A stretch of DNA of 64,000 nt from Stenotrophomonas_A sp002429615 (GCA_031987425.1 DALZZL010000001.1:55405-119404); one strand, 5' to 3'. Positions 17,801 through 24,620 are shown, counted from the first letter of the stretch. The notes: generated from the sequence alone by a model not told the origin. Program-made: numbers and translations.

Positions 17801-20188
17801 GTGTTTGGAGATGGGATGTATCCGATTTCGGATACGCTGGCCTATGGGACGCCGCTGGCGCAGGAGTATCGGTTCGAGCGCGATGCGGAAGGAAGGATGA
17901 CCGCACGGATCGATCCGATCGGGCGGCGGACGGAGTATGAGTACGATGGTTTTGGGCAACTCGTGGGGACCACCGTCCTGGCCGGAACCAGCCGAGCAGT
18001 CGAGACGAGAATCGCCTATACCGTGGAAGGCCAGGTGGCGTCGCTCACCGATCCGCTCAACCGCACCGTAACGCTGGAGTATGCCCAGGGCTGCCTGTCA
18101 CGCGTCACCAATGCGCTGGGCAAGGCGAGTACGTTCACCTGCACATCTTCTGGCCTCCCGGAATCGGTAACCGACCCGCTATCCAATACCAGCGTGTCCT
18201 ACTACGTCGGCGCGGATCTGGTGACCCTAAGCGACCCTCTCGGGCGCGACATCAGCTTTCGCTACGACGCCCTCGGGCGTCAGGTCGCCGCGCAAGGGCC
18301 CGATGGCCAAATGGCGCGTGCCGAGTACAACAGCCAAAACCAACTCGTGAAAAACGTCGGCCCGGACGGAGGAACCAGCGAGCTGGCCTACGATGCCAAC
18401 GGTAATATGACCGACGTTCTGCTACCGCATCAGGCGGGCATCACCTACGAGTATGACTCACGCGATCGGGTGGTGATGCGGACTGATAGTCTCGGCCAGA
18501 CCGAATCTTGGACATACGATGGCATGAATCGGGCGCTGACCTACACTGATCGTCGCCAGTTTATTACCCAGTACACTTATGACCAGCTCGGCAGGCGTGT
18601 CACTACGACATACAGCGACGGCGGCACGATCATTTTCCACTATGATGCGGCAAGCAGATTGACGAGTCTGGTCGATTCGGCCTCGGGCACGCTGTCATGG
18701 GAGTACGACGACTTCGACCGCGTTACTGCTTCCACCGCGCCACAGGGTGCCATCGGGTATGGCTACGACATCCTGGGTCGACGCACATCGATGACGATTG
18801 CCGGGCAGTCAGCGGTGGAGTACCGCTACGATGCTGGTGACCGCTTGCGCCAGATTCTGCGTGGCGCGGAGGTCGTGGATTACGAATACGACGACATCGA
18901 CCGCCTGACCAGTACGAAGCTTCCGAACGGTGTGGAGGCTGGCTATGCCTACGACGCGGCCAGCCAACTCACCGGCCTTGCATGGCTGAAGCCAGATGCC
19001 AGCTCGCTCGGGACGCTGGGTTATGCATACGATCGCTCCGGTCGAATTGTTACCCAGACGGGGACGTTTGCGCCGCAGGCACTGCCGGCGGCGCGTGGGG
19101 ATACCGGGTTTGACGACAACAGCCGCATGGTCCGGAGCGAAGGAGGAACGCTCAGCTTCGATGCCAACGGCAACATGACCAGCGAAGGCGGCCGCACCTA
19201 CGAGTGGAATGCACGCAATCAGTTGGCGTTGATCAAGCAGGACGGCGCGGTGATTGCGAGCTTCGGCTATGACGCATTGGGCCGCCGCTACAGCAAGACC
19301 GAAGCTGGTGTAGCTACCGCTTACCTGTATGACGGATTGAACGTGGTGCAGGAAGAAGAAGGTGGCACGGCTATCCCCGTCCTTAATGGGCCGGGCATCG
19401 ACCGGCGCATTGCTCGTGGTACGGCAGAGAACCGTCGCTACCTCGTTACAGACCACTTAAATAACACTCGCGCGTTGACTGATGCCGGGGGCAATGTGGT
19501 GCAATCGTACGACTACGACGCCTACGGTTTCTCGAGTCAGGATCCGCAGGGCGTCGAGAATCCCTACCAATACACCGGTCGAGAGCGCGATCGCTCGGGG
19601 CTGTACTACTACCGTGCGCGCTTTTACGACCCGCAGACGGGAAGATTCATCAGCGAGGATCCGATCGGCCTAGCTGGCGGAGTTAACGCTTATACATACG
19701 TAAACGGTAACCCGGTGTCGTTTGTCGATCCTCACGGATTAGCCAGCTGCATCTATGCGATCGCAGACAAAAGACTCGTGTGTTACCCAGACACGCCCGG
19801 AGTTCCAGTGGTATCAATACCTGTGGCGTCAGGAAACAACGGCGGTGGAATGTCGTGCAAAGACAACCCGGCATGTACTAGCATACGTAGCAGAGGGCCG
19901 ATTCCTACCGGCATGTGGATGTGGACCGATGGATATACGAGCAAGAAGAACGGAAGAGTTCTAGAGCCAATGGACGGGACGATCACGCATGGTCGTAGTC
20001 TCATTAGATCGCATAGCTGCGGAAATCCCTTCGGTCCATCACTCGGCCCGAAGTTCTGCTCAGAGGGGTGTATTACCGGGTGGGCGGCGGATATGCAAAA
20101 ATTGAACAGTCTTCTCGATTCGGAACCCGGAAGTACATTGCAGGTGAGGGATAACTTCATACCTAAGATGCCCCCTCCATTCTGGTGA
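14849..20188 (+). CDS. Rhs-repeat polymorphic toxin with predicted L,D-transpeptidase-like (DUF2778/Tlde1-type) C-terminus
   Basis: A 1779-residue protein. After a signal or anchor segment (MSVTAGLLLGLVAAAAAS) come Kelch-like propeller repeats (LPDGRVLVWGG, LTDGRVLFAGG), a Big_5/Ig-like domain (VPEQGANNVAINARLAIRFSEPV), a carboxypeptidase-regulatory-like domain (LTGSIRRADGQPVAGVAV) and a long array of YD repeats. The Rhs core ends YYYRARFYDPQTGRF ... VDPHGL at about 19740. The last ~150 residues are the variable toxin: GPIPTGMW, then H1714 in THGRS and C1741 in SEGCI. That order (GPIPxG, H, S-x-GC) matches DUF2778/Tlde1 and the YkuD His/Cys dyad, which act on peptidoglycan stem peptides in the periplasm. 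The ATG at 14849 is preferred over 14813 for its GGAATGGAG element. The toxin tail is visibly AT-richer than the core. The toxin family assignment is mine from motifs, not from a search. Confidence 0.88.
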   Translation: MASKRKGWMSVTAGLLLGLVAAAAASNHVSIPTSGQSSEGGQLTEARAARAVPGTERYLRLQGDQTIYLSSNGTELRLQTSAKSNRGRSWLLPTVRRNASLTLLPDGRVLVWGGRDAAGNMQAGGLWFDPELRALDPADRLPMSARSDHTATVLTDGRVLFAGGVGNPHAYELWNPDTGLWNAVGEGMAPASGHRAVLQADGQVRLLGAGRARVGGREDLLFNPEGDVVVAATDTRGKTVPLGLAGSVPEQGANNVAINARLAIRFSEPVRLSDLNEATFTLFGPGGAAPVRVVAVEDGRLAFVTPRRELFPDAAYTLMVDGVTSQSGERLPLITLDFRTAAIAAPQSALGADKSTSSGGQSVDLAGKEGYCGTKLRTLVLCQEQGEMRDGVWTPGKDNAGENWRVPGRQPELMPLGFMPELFKAWGKAALTGSIRRADGQPVAGVAVNVGDSFGKTNAEGQFLIYDVPSGRQKLYVDGTAANGPGVEYGQFVIGVDVQPGALTQVPFTMWLPRITARDKIRIPSPTTEDMVLKHPDLPGMELHIPAGTVIRDHKGKIVTEVAIVPTPVNRSPYPLPTNFPMYFTLQPGGAVLQGLTPEAGRGARVYYPNYDHHPAGTAADFWLYDAMEGWRVYGQGRVNDAETQFVPEDGVALREVVTFGAAVSPSDPAPEEGKPPEPQECGECNAGTGNSASAGDPIDLKTGRFTYQETDIAISDVVPITVGRNYRPSDRVKREFGYGTAADFAYRLSMNGTSYSELQLVLPNGSPLVFKQISGTGAYGVWRYDGKQAISGATLYSDNVDGYKYYLRLRDGSQMVFEPHSPNRLLWSQDRFGNRVDYVYDAGRVSRIISPNSRYIDLDYDTQNRIISAKDMLGSTWRYEYNAQGLLAKVIYPDETFRRYEYQSWGSSSTLRHRLSAIFDQRGNRVLLNEYEQTGTGAATTTTGRVIRQTLADGAVYQIQYDHIDGSTTGTLVTHPDGSQRRVVFGDGMYPISDTLAYGTPLAQEYRFERDAEGRMTARIDPIGRRTEYEYDGFGQLVGTTVLAGTSRAVETRIAYTVEGQVASLTDPLNRTVTLEYAQGCLSRVTNALGKASTFTCTSSGLPESVTDPLSNTSVSYYVGADLVTLSDPLGRDISFRYDALGRQVAAQGPDGQMARAEYNSQNQLVKNVGPDGGTSELAYDANGNMTDVLLPHQAGITYEYDSRDRVVMRTDSLGQTESWTYDGMNRALTYTDRRQFITQYTYDQLGRRVTTTYSDGGTIIFHYDAASRLTSLVDSASGTLSWEYDDFDRVTASTAPQGAIGYGYDILGRRTSMTIAGQSAVEYRYDAGDRLRQILRGAEVVDYEYDDIDRLTSTKLPNGVEAGYAYDAASQLTGLAWLKPDASSLGTLGYAYDRSGRIVTQTGTFAPQALPAARGDTGFDDNSRMVRSEGGTLSFDANGNMTSEGGRTYEWNARNQLALIKQDGAVIASFGYDALGRRYSKTEAGVATAYLYDGLNVVQEEEGGTAIPVLNGPGIDRRIARGTAENRRYLVTDHLNNTRALTDAGGNVVQSYDYDAYGFSSQDPQGVENPYQYTGRERDRSGLYYYRARFYDPQTGRFISEDPIGLAGGVNAYTYVNGNPVSFVDPHGLASCIYAIADKRLVCYPDTPGVPVVSIPVASGNNGGGMSCKDNPACTSIRSRGPIPTGMWMWTDGYTSKKNGRVLEPMDGTITHGRSLIRSHSCGNPFGPSLGPKFCSEGCITGWAADMQKLNSLLDSEPGSTLQVRDNFIPKMPPPFW

Positions 20189-20193
20189 TACTC

Positions 20194-20733
20194 ATGAAGA
20201 GTTGTCTTGCTGGAAGTGCCATGTTGGTTGCTTTGATGTTTCCAGGAGTTGCTCAGAGCGATGAGTACGCGGAGCGCATGGCTGCAGATATTCGTGGTGC
20301 GGAGTATTCCGTGCTTTCATCGCTTGTTTTCCACCGGAGTAGCGGGAGCAAGTATTTGTGCACACAGAACGCGTATGCGTGCTCGGGGATGGATGGAGGA
20401 GAGCTAGGGCTTGCGCTCATTGGAGGGAGTAAGAGTGGCATTGCTTCGCAGCAGTTGATTGATTTGATTAGGTTCAAGTTAGATGGCGCTTTGGGCACTG
20501 ACCTTCAGTGCTACGCGGCCTATCGAGGGAATGGTCTGATCTCCTTGGTCGACAAGGCTGATGGGAAGGTCCTCTCTGCTCGATGCAGCTCTGAGCTTAT
20601 TAATTTCAAAAAGCGGTCTAGGGCGAAGTTTGATGTGGGTTTGCAGGACATCTGCCGGAGCCCTGAGGAGATTGAATTGGCAAAGCGGGAATTAAGGGAG
20701 GCAATCAAATCCGGTAAGGATTGCGGTCAGTGA
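20194..20733 (+). CDS. Small exported protein, candidate immunity protein for the Rhs toxin
   Basis: A 179-residue protein beginning MKSCLAGSAMLVALMFPGVAQS, a Sec signal peptide with a likely cleavage after VAQS. The mature part has several cysteines (YLCTQNAYACSG, LQCYAAY, SARCSS, DICRSPEE, KDCGQ), compatible with disulfides in the periplasm, and ends in a charged helix (EEIELAKRELREAIKSG). It starts 5 bp after the Rhs stop codon and shares the lower GC of the toxin tail. These are the hallmarks of an immunity gene, and export fits a toxin predicted to attack peptidoglycan. A GTG at 20185 overlapping the Rhs stop is an alternative start. No known immunity family is recognised, so the role rests on position, location and composition. 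Confidence 0.75.
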   Translation: MKSCLAGSAMLVALMFPGVAQSDEYAERMAADIRGAEYSVLSSLVFHRSSGSKYLCTQNAYACSGMDGGELGLALIGGSKSGIASQQLIDLIRFKLDGALGTDLQCYAAYRGNGLISLVDKADGKVLSARCSSELINFKKRSRAKFDVGLQDICRSPEEIELAKRELREAIKSGKDCGQ

Positions 20734-21030
20734 TTCGCGGAAGACTGGAAACGCGCGGCCCCGCAATGCGAGGGGTTACAGGCGGAAAGGCGAAGGTTCG
20801 AGGCGGTTCGGGCGCGCCCTGAGGCAAGCAAGTGCTCTGGTGATCGCTTCGACAGCGCTATATCGATAGCAAGTGGCGTGCCGCCCACCGGGTCACCCGC
20901 TTGGGCGATTACATAATATACATTATGCGAAATCAAGTCTGGCCCGGACCATGGCCCGGCTGCGCTGGATTTGGCTCTGGATCAAGACTTGCCTACATCC
21001 CCGGCGACCCACCGATACGGAGATCGCCGC
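20734..21030. other. Intergenic region around dif
   Basis: Apart from dif this stretch holds no complete gene. In the immunity gene's own frame, directly after its stop codon, the sequence stays open for about 60 codons (starting FAEDWKRAAPQCEGLQAE) and ends at a TAA inside dif. It has no start codon near its beginning and may be the tail of an older displaced gene. I saw no tRNA or intrinsic terminator. Confidence 0.4.
20906..20933 (-). other. dif site (XerC/XerD chromosome-dimer resolution site)
   Basis: Read on the - strand, the 28 bp form an 11-bp XerC arm ending CGCATAA, the 6-bp centre TGTATA and an 11-bp XerD arm starting TTATGT. The inner CGCATAATGTATATTATGT is identical to the core of the E. 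coli dif site; only the outer bases differ. XerCD recombines dimer chromosomes here at division, and filamentous phages of Xanthomonas and Vibrio integrate at this site. Phage-derived genes start about 100 bp to the right, as expected. GGGNAGGG motifs point towards it from both sides in this window, favouring the genuine chromosomal site over a stray phage attachment copy. Confidence 0.88.
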
Positions 21031-21381
21031 GTGACCAACACCTACGACATTGACCGCCGGCCGCCGTGCTGGGATGCCGGCAAGCCTTGCCCGAACACAT
21101 GTGCCCAGGACGTCTATCGCCGCGTGGTGGACAACCAGGTCGAACTCTCCGGGCCATGGGCCGGCTGGCGGCTCGCCGGTCGTGACTTGGTGGCGCCGAC
21201 CGGAGAACGCTTCTCCGAGCGTCGCCTGCGAGGTCTGCTTTGGCGTTCGGAGGCCGCTGACCTCCGAGATGCCGCCCGAGTTCGGAACGCAGCCAGGAAA
21301 GCGCGTCAGCAGTCGATGGTGAAAGTCGTCGTCGTAGACCTAGGGGACTGGCGGGAACGCCACTTCGGAAAGGCTGGATGA
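21031..21381 (+). CDS. DUF3653-type filamentous-phage protein
   Basis: A 116-residue protein starting VTNTYDIDRRPPCWDAGKPC and continuing CAQDVYRRVVDN, LSGPWAGWRLAGRDLVAPTG and RLRGLLWRSEA. This pattern is familiar from DUF3653 proteins of filamentous phages and prophages in Xanthomonas and Stenotrophomonas, where they are suspected regulators. The C-terminus VVVVDLGDWRERHFGKAG ends with a Trp-Arg-Glu-Arg-His motif. The GTG at 21031 is preceded by GGAGATC; an ATG 60 bp upstream would add unrelated residues. It starts about 100 bp from dif, the expected junction for a XerCD-integrated inovirus. A partial second copy lies at 24541-24620. Whether it is still functional is unknown because the rest of the phage is missing. 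Confidence 0.78.
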   Translation: MTNTYDIDRRPPCWDAGKPCPNTCAQDVYRRVVDNQVELSGPWAGWRLAGRDLVAPTGERFSERRLRGLLWRSEAADLRDAARVRNAARKARQQSMVKVVVVDLGDWRERHFGKAG

Positions 21382-21391
21382 AAGCGCATCC

Positions 21392-21411
21392 GTAGGGCGC
21401 GAGCGCCCTAC
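21392..21411. repeat. GTAG-type hairpin (REP-like) or terminator
   Basis: A perfect 8-bp inverted repeat, GTAGGGCG and CGCCCTAC, with loop CGAG. It begins with GTAG, the hallmark of the REP-like elements described in Stenotrophomonas maltophilia, and lies between two convergent genes, where it could also terminate transcription. A related GTAG-containing hairpin is at 61194-61227. Confidence 0.5.
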
Positions 21412-21418
21412 ATAAGCC

Positions 21419-21988
21419 TCACCCTTTTGCCGGCTGAAAGCCCCGAGCCTTTGCTAGGCCTATAAAGTGATCTACCGCAGCATAAGCGCGCTTCTGACTC
21501 TTCTTCAGCTGCTCTCCATAGGTGCAGAGATCGTCGTAAGCATCCCGCGCAGTCAGGGTGTTAGCTTCGCTCGGCGACTGACGATTGTTCAAAATTGCCT
21601 TTGTAAAATCGTCATATAGCTCATTGTTCTTATGGATGGTATCTACAAAGGATTTGGAAAACATATAGGCCCGAATTGCAGCAGTCCGCATGTCGTGTCC
21701 AGGAACGCGCCCAAGCAATTCGGAATTTCCATCAAAAACCGTAAAGTAGTTCTGGCCAATCGGATAGAAGAGAAGCAACGGTTCGCCGCTTTTCAATGCG
21801 TCGATCATTGGGCCCACCTCGCCTCTATGGATCTCATATATCGTGTCGAGCTCGCAATATAGGCCTTTCAAGAACCCTCTTAGCAATTCCTGCTGTGCCT
21901 CATCAGCCATGTCACGGCTATGTTTATTCGTAAAGTAGACGCCGAGAAGGGTCAGTGCACCACCGGCAAGCACCTCAACGATAGCCAT
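21419..21988 (-). CDS. Hypothetical membrane-anchored protein
   Basis: A 189-residue protein with one N-terminal membrane segment (AIVEVLAGGALTLLGVYFTN) followed by a charged, largely helical domain (RDMADEAQQELLRGFLKGLYCELDTIYEIHRGEVGPMIDALKSGE). A GGGAGAAG element supports the ATG at 21988. The overall plan, a short N-terminal helix and a cytoplasmic helical domain with a conserved-looking LYCELDTIYEI stretch, is common in uncharacterised proteins of mobile regions, but no family is recognised. GC content is lower than in the core genes. It lies between a phage DUF3653 gene and a DUF4124-like gene and may be cargo brought by a filamentous phage. Confidence 0.7.
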   Translation of the reverse strand: MAIVEVLAGGALTLLGVYFTNKHSRDMADEAQQELLRGFLKGLYCELDTIYEIHRGEVGPMIDALKSGEPLLLFYPIGQNYFTVFDGNSELLGRVPGHDMRTAAIRAYMFSKSFVDTIHKNNELYDDFTKAILNNRQSPSEANTLTARDAYDDLCTYGEQLKKSQKRAYAAVDHFIGLAKARGFQPAKG

Positions 21989-22000
21989 GAGCTTCTCCCG

Positions 22001-22387
22001 TCATTTACATGCCTGTTGAACTCTATTGTCCCAATAGCTCGATAATTCGAAGGATCGCTTTAATCCAGCCTGCCGATAAACGGCGTCACGCTGTGCTTTC
22101 ACTGCCTCACACTCGGAGGTGGTTGAAGGCGAAGCAGCAGCCCAGCCATAGCTGGCTCTTGGTGCATTTCGCTGCGCCAACTCCTGCTGGATGCGGTATA
22201 GACGCCACTTCTCTTCATTAGACTGCTCCGGAACGGGTGCGGCCTCCCAAGCCTTCGCAGCCGGTCCGTTAGGGCACGGCTCCGACTGATAGGAAACCTC
22301 CTTTCCTTTGACGCACTTGTAGACGCGTTGCGCAGCTGCGGGAAAACTCACCAGCAGCAATGTCACCACCAAAACCCAGACGTCCAT
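22001..22387 (-). CDS. DUF4124-like exported protein
   Basis: A 128-residue protein with a signal peptide (MDVWVLVVTLLLVSFPAAAQ) and then RVYKCVKGKEVSYQSEPCPNG. The Tyr-Lys-Cys ... Tyr-Gln-Ser-x-Pro-Cys pattern is that of DUF4124 domains, small disulfide-bonded envelope modules. The C-terminal half is Ala/Arg-rich and ends with two cysteines in a helical context (TSECEAVKAQRDAVYRQAG, VQQACK). GGAGGGG just upstream supports the ATG at 22387; a longer frame extending to 22756 is rejected as Arg-rich low-complexity sequence. It lies downstream of the zot remnant in the same direction, the place where CTXphi-type phages carry cargo genes. Function unknown. Confidence 0.8.
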   Translation of the reverse strand: MDVWVLVVTLLLVSFPAAAQRVYKCVKGKEVSYQSEPCPNGPAAKAWEAAPVPEQSNEEKWRLYRIQQELAQRNAPRASYGWAAASPSTTSECEAVKAQRDAVYRQAGLKRSFELSSYWDNRVQQACK

Positions 22388-22448
22388 GATCCCCCTCCAT
22401 TGCGCCGGATAATACCTATTCCGGCCGGTAACTGGGTCAGGGAAAGCC

Positions 22449-23072
22449 CTACATATCGAGCGACGTCGGCGGCGTCGAAGTCGCCGTGTGATAACCCGGA
22501 GATTCCGGGAAGGTGCCTTGGCCTCGCGTCTGGCGTTGGACCGTGGTGCCCATGACGGGCGCGCCGCCATCAACAGGCGTCCTCGCCGGCCTCCCCTCCC
22601 CCTGGCTACCCGCCTGCGCCGCGCCCGGCCTGGACTCCTGCGGGGGCTTGTAGGGGTTTTAGGGCTCGCCGTACCGGGCAATGTCCCGGCACACGTCGTC
22701 TCGGATGGTCTGGATGCGAGTGTTCTGCTCAGTGACACAACGGCAGTTGTTCTCACTGCTCATGCAGTAGACATGAGGATCAGACCGGAACTCACGGCCG
22801 ACGAAGCCAGGGGCCGACCACGGCACGTCATCGACCATAGGCGTCACCGCCGCCACGTACTGCTCACCCGTTGCAATTCCTGACCCGGACGTGCCACCCG
22901 GCACCGGCTGCGCCGAGGAGGCACTCGGCGGCGCCGTAGGCGCCGTCTTCGCTGCCTCCTCGGCTTCCGCCCGGCCGTGGATGCCTTTCCAGAACAGGAA
23001 GCCGAACGCGCCCGCCATCATGGCCAACGCCAGCGGCCCGGTGATGAGAATCTTCTTGAGTAGCGCCGGCAT
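22449..23072 (-). pseudogene. zot (inovirus gene I) C-terminal remnant with an internal stop codon
   Basis: The frame encodes a transmembrane segment (LLKKILITGPLALAMMAGAFGFLFW), a Pro/Ala/Ser linker and the Cys-rich periplasmic part typical of Zot proteins of Xanthomonas-group filamentous phages: MVDDVPWSAPGFVG, HVYCMSSENNCRCVTEQNTR. It stops at 22659-22661 within GEP-stop-NPYKPP, where related proteins have a tyrosine. The same frame then runs on for 69 sense codons to a TAG at 22449, still Zot-like in composition. The N-terminal P-loop ATPase domain, needed for phage assembly, is absent. So the gene has lost its head and also carries a nonsense mutation, probably TAT or TAC to TAA. A 137-residue membrane peptide could still be made from the ATG at 23072, though no good ribosome-binding site is seen. 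Confidence 0.72.
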
Positions 23073-23079
23073 GCGGTAC

Positions 23080-23184
23080 TTAGCGGTCGCCAATCTTCCG
23101 GCCGTACTTCTGCGCAAGGTGGACGCTGTCCAGGCCCGGGTTGATGCCGTTGAGCAGGCCGAGCAGCAGGAACGCGATGACCAT
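23080..23184 (-). CDS. Small single-helix membrane peptide, possibly a phage gene tail
   Basis: A 34-codon frame starting MVIAFLLLGLLNGINPGLD, one membrane helix followed by a short charged tail (LAQKYGRKIGDR). It ends 7 bp before the possible ATG of the zot remnant, an operon-like spacing. The frame is open further upstream (reading FGLIFAS before the ATG), so it may be the truncated 3' end of a larger phage gene rather than an intact small one. No family recognised. Confidence 0.3.
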   Translation of the reverse strand: MVIAFLLLGLLNGINPGLDSVHLAQKYGRKIGDR

Positions 23185-23206
23185 GGAAGCGAAGATCAGG
23201 CCGAAG

Positions 23207-23779
23207 CTAATCCGTAAGCCCAATAGCCATGGCCACGACATGTCCGTCCTTCAAATAATATTTGTAGAAGGTGTTCGTCTCGGCTTCTGAGGCGAAGAAC
23301 ATCAACTGGGTGCAAGGCTCCCCCAGCAGCTTGGTCCGAACGGACTGCGAACCATGCTTACGCTTGGCAACCGACTGGGCAGCGGCCTGGTCGTCCCCCA
23401 CTCTCACCCCGAACAGGTCGATTGTGCCCAAGCCCTGCACATTCGCGGACGGAACACCCACGTCCTTCGCGACAATCGTTATCTCTGAAGCAATGCGATA
23501 CGGCAGAGCCGGCTCTGCATCGACGGAGACAATGGCGGCCAGTCCGGAACCTGGATCCCAGTACCTGTGCTCCACGAAGTACTGGGTCTTGTGGACGTCC
23601 CCAGCCCCGTAACGAGCGACTATTTCTGTCTCAAGGAATGCATGGGGGTTGAAGGCCGCTTCCTTGAATGCCCTGGCGATATACCGCTCCGATGCCACGC
23701 GATTCGCACCCGAATCCGCAATGGCGAAGCCGGGTAGCCCCATGAGAACTACCAACAAGCCGACCCGCGTCACCGGCAT
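23207..23779 (-). CDS. Hypothetical exported protein
   Basis: A 190-residue protein with a clear signal peptide (MPVTRVGLLVVLMGLPGFAIA). The mature part reads ERYIARAFKEAAFNPHAFLETEIVARYG, then a beta-rich stretch with EHRYWDPGSGLAAIVSVDAEP, and ends EPCTQLMFFASEAETNTFYKYYLKDGHVVAMAIGLTD. GGGAG upstream supports the ATG at 23779; an upstream extension to 23944 runs through a scrap of zot in the wrong frame and is rejected. The gene is flanked by the two zot remnants, in the position where filamentous phages carry extra cargo genes. No family is recognised and no active-site motif is evident; a periplasmic location is the only supported statement. Confidence 0.68.
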   Translation of the reverse strand: MPVTRVGLLVVLMGLPGFAIADSGANRVASERYIARAFKEAAFNPHAFLETEIVARYGAGDVHKTQYFVEHRYWDPGSGLAAIVSVDAEPALPYRIASEITIVAKDVGVPSANVQGLGTIDLFGVRVGDDQAAAQSVAKRKHGSQSVRTKLLGEPCTQLMFFASEAETNTFYKYYLKDGHVVAMAIGLTD

Positions 23780-23873
23780 CACACGGCTCCCGTGCAGCAC
23801 GACCAGCCACGTGCGCGACCAAGCACAAGGTAGTCCGCCTCGCCAATCGTCATCATAAAAAAACGTCCTCCGT

Positions 23874-23920
23874 CGACGAAGCCAGGGGCCGACCACGGCA
23901 CGCCATCGACCATAGACGTC
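23874..23920 (-). pseudogene. Second zot scrap (47-bp near-copy of part of the zot remnant)
   Basis: These 47 bp match 22799-22845 at 45 positions. Read in the zot frame the scrap and its flanks give SMVDGVPWSAPGFVDG, against MVDDVPWSAPGFVG in the longer remnant. No further Zot sequence is recognisable on either side. It indicates that a second, related phage copy once lay here. Confidence 0.75.
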
Positions 23921-23944
23921 CTTGTCTATCCCCTTTGGTGTCAT

Positions 23945-24379
23945 TCATGGGCCTGTGTACGAAAACGCATTCTCAATATAAACGACCATGCCATTGGTAT
24001 CGACATATGCGCGAAATCTCCTGCCGATGTGGCGATCAGAATCAACTCCTCCATAGATTTCGTACATTTTCTTCAATTCTAATGAATCCATGTTATGGCG
24101 ATGCCTTGGCACTGGGAGGGCTTCATTCTTATTGGATGCATCAATCATCCGAAACTGGATTCCTCTAACTTCCAGCAAGGAGCGGAACTCCCTCTCACTA
24201 ATGGGCAAATTAAGATCTATTCCAAAATTCTCAGTGAAGGTTGGCTCATTATGGCCGGAAATGATGTTTGCATTTCCGTTCATGCGTGGCCTCTCCGCCG
24301 AATCATTATTTGCCGAGCAGGCCGTAGGAGAGCAGATAGTTAGTGCCAGATATGAGAATTTTAATGCATTAAATTTCAT
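23945..24379 (-). CDS. Hypothetical lipoprotein
   Basis: A 144-residue protein starting MKFNALKFSYLALTICSPTAC, a lipoprotein-type signal with the cysteine at residue 21. The mature part is Asn-rich at first, then has NLPISEREFRSLLEVRGIQFRMIDASN and ends RFRAYVDTNGMVVYIENAFSYTG. The last stretch looks like a small two-layer domain of the type in many short lipoproteins, but no family is recognised. A GGAGAGA element supports the ATG at 24379. The gene is clearly AT-richer than its neighbours, suggesting recent acquisition, and lies between phage scraps. Confidence 0.7.
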   Translation of the reverse strand: MKFNALKFSYLALTICSPTACSANNDSAERPRMNGNANIISGHNEPTFTENFGIDLNLPISEREFRSLLEVRGIQFRMIDASNKNEALPVPRHRHNMDSLELKKMYEIYGGVDSDRHIGRRFRAYVDTNGMVVYIENAFSYTGP

Positions 24380-24540
24380 ATTCTCTCCGAGAGGGGGCTT
24401 TCATCGAGGGTCCTGGTCGAATTGGCATTCGCGCTTTCCGATGCAGACCCAAGTTTCAGAACTAGCGTTACGTTGCCTTTTTCGCTGGGATATTTGCACA
24501 GGGGGGGGCGACACGAGAGCGCTGACTCCGCCTGGATCGG

Positions 24541-24620
24541 TGGTGAAAGTCATCGTTGTAGACCTCGCCGATAGGCGGGAGCGTCACCTCGGACGAGCCG
24601 GCAGGTCGTCACCGTTCTGA
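24541..24620 (+). pseudogene. DUF3653 C-terminal remnant
   Basis: About 65 bp align with the 3' end of the DUF3653 gene at 21031-21381. The encoded tail VVKVIVVDLADRRERHLGRAG parallels VKVVVVDLGDWRERHFGKAG of the intact copy. Upstream of about 24540 the similarity ends abruptly at a run of eight or more G. This is the second trace of a phage-type DUF3653 gene and marks another old junction. Confidence 0.7.

Noticed and set aside
20750..20800. tRNA-like stretch (GCAATGCGAGGGGTTACAGG)
   Set aside because: No cloverleaf or T-loop can be formed; no tRNA or rRNA gene was recognised anywhere in the window.
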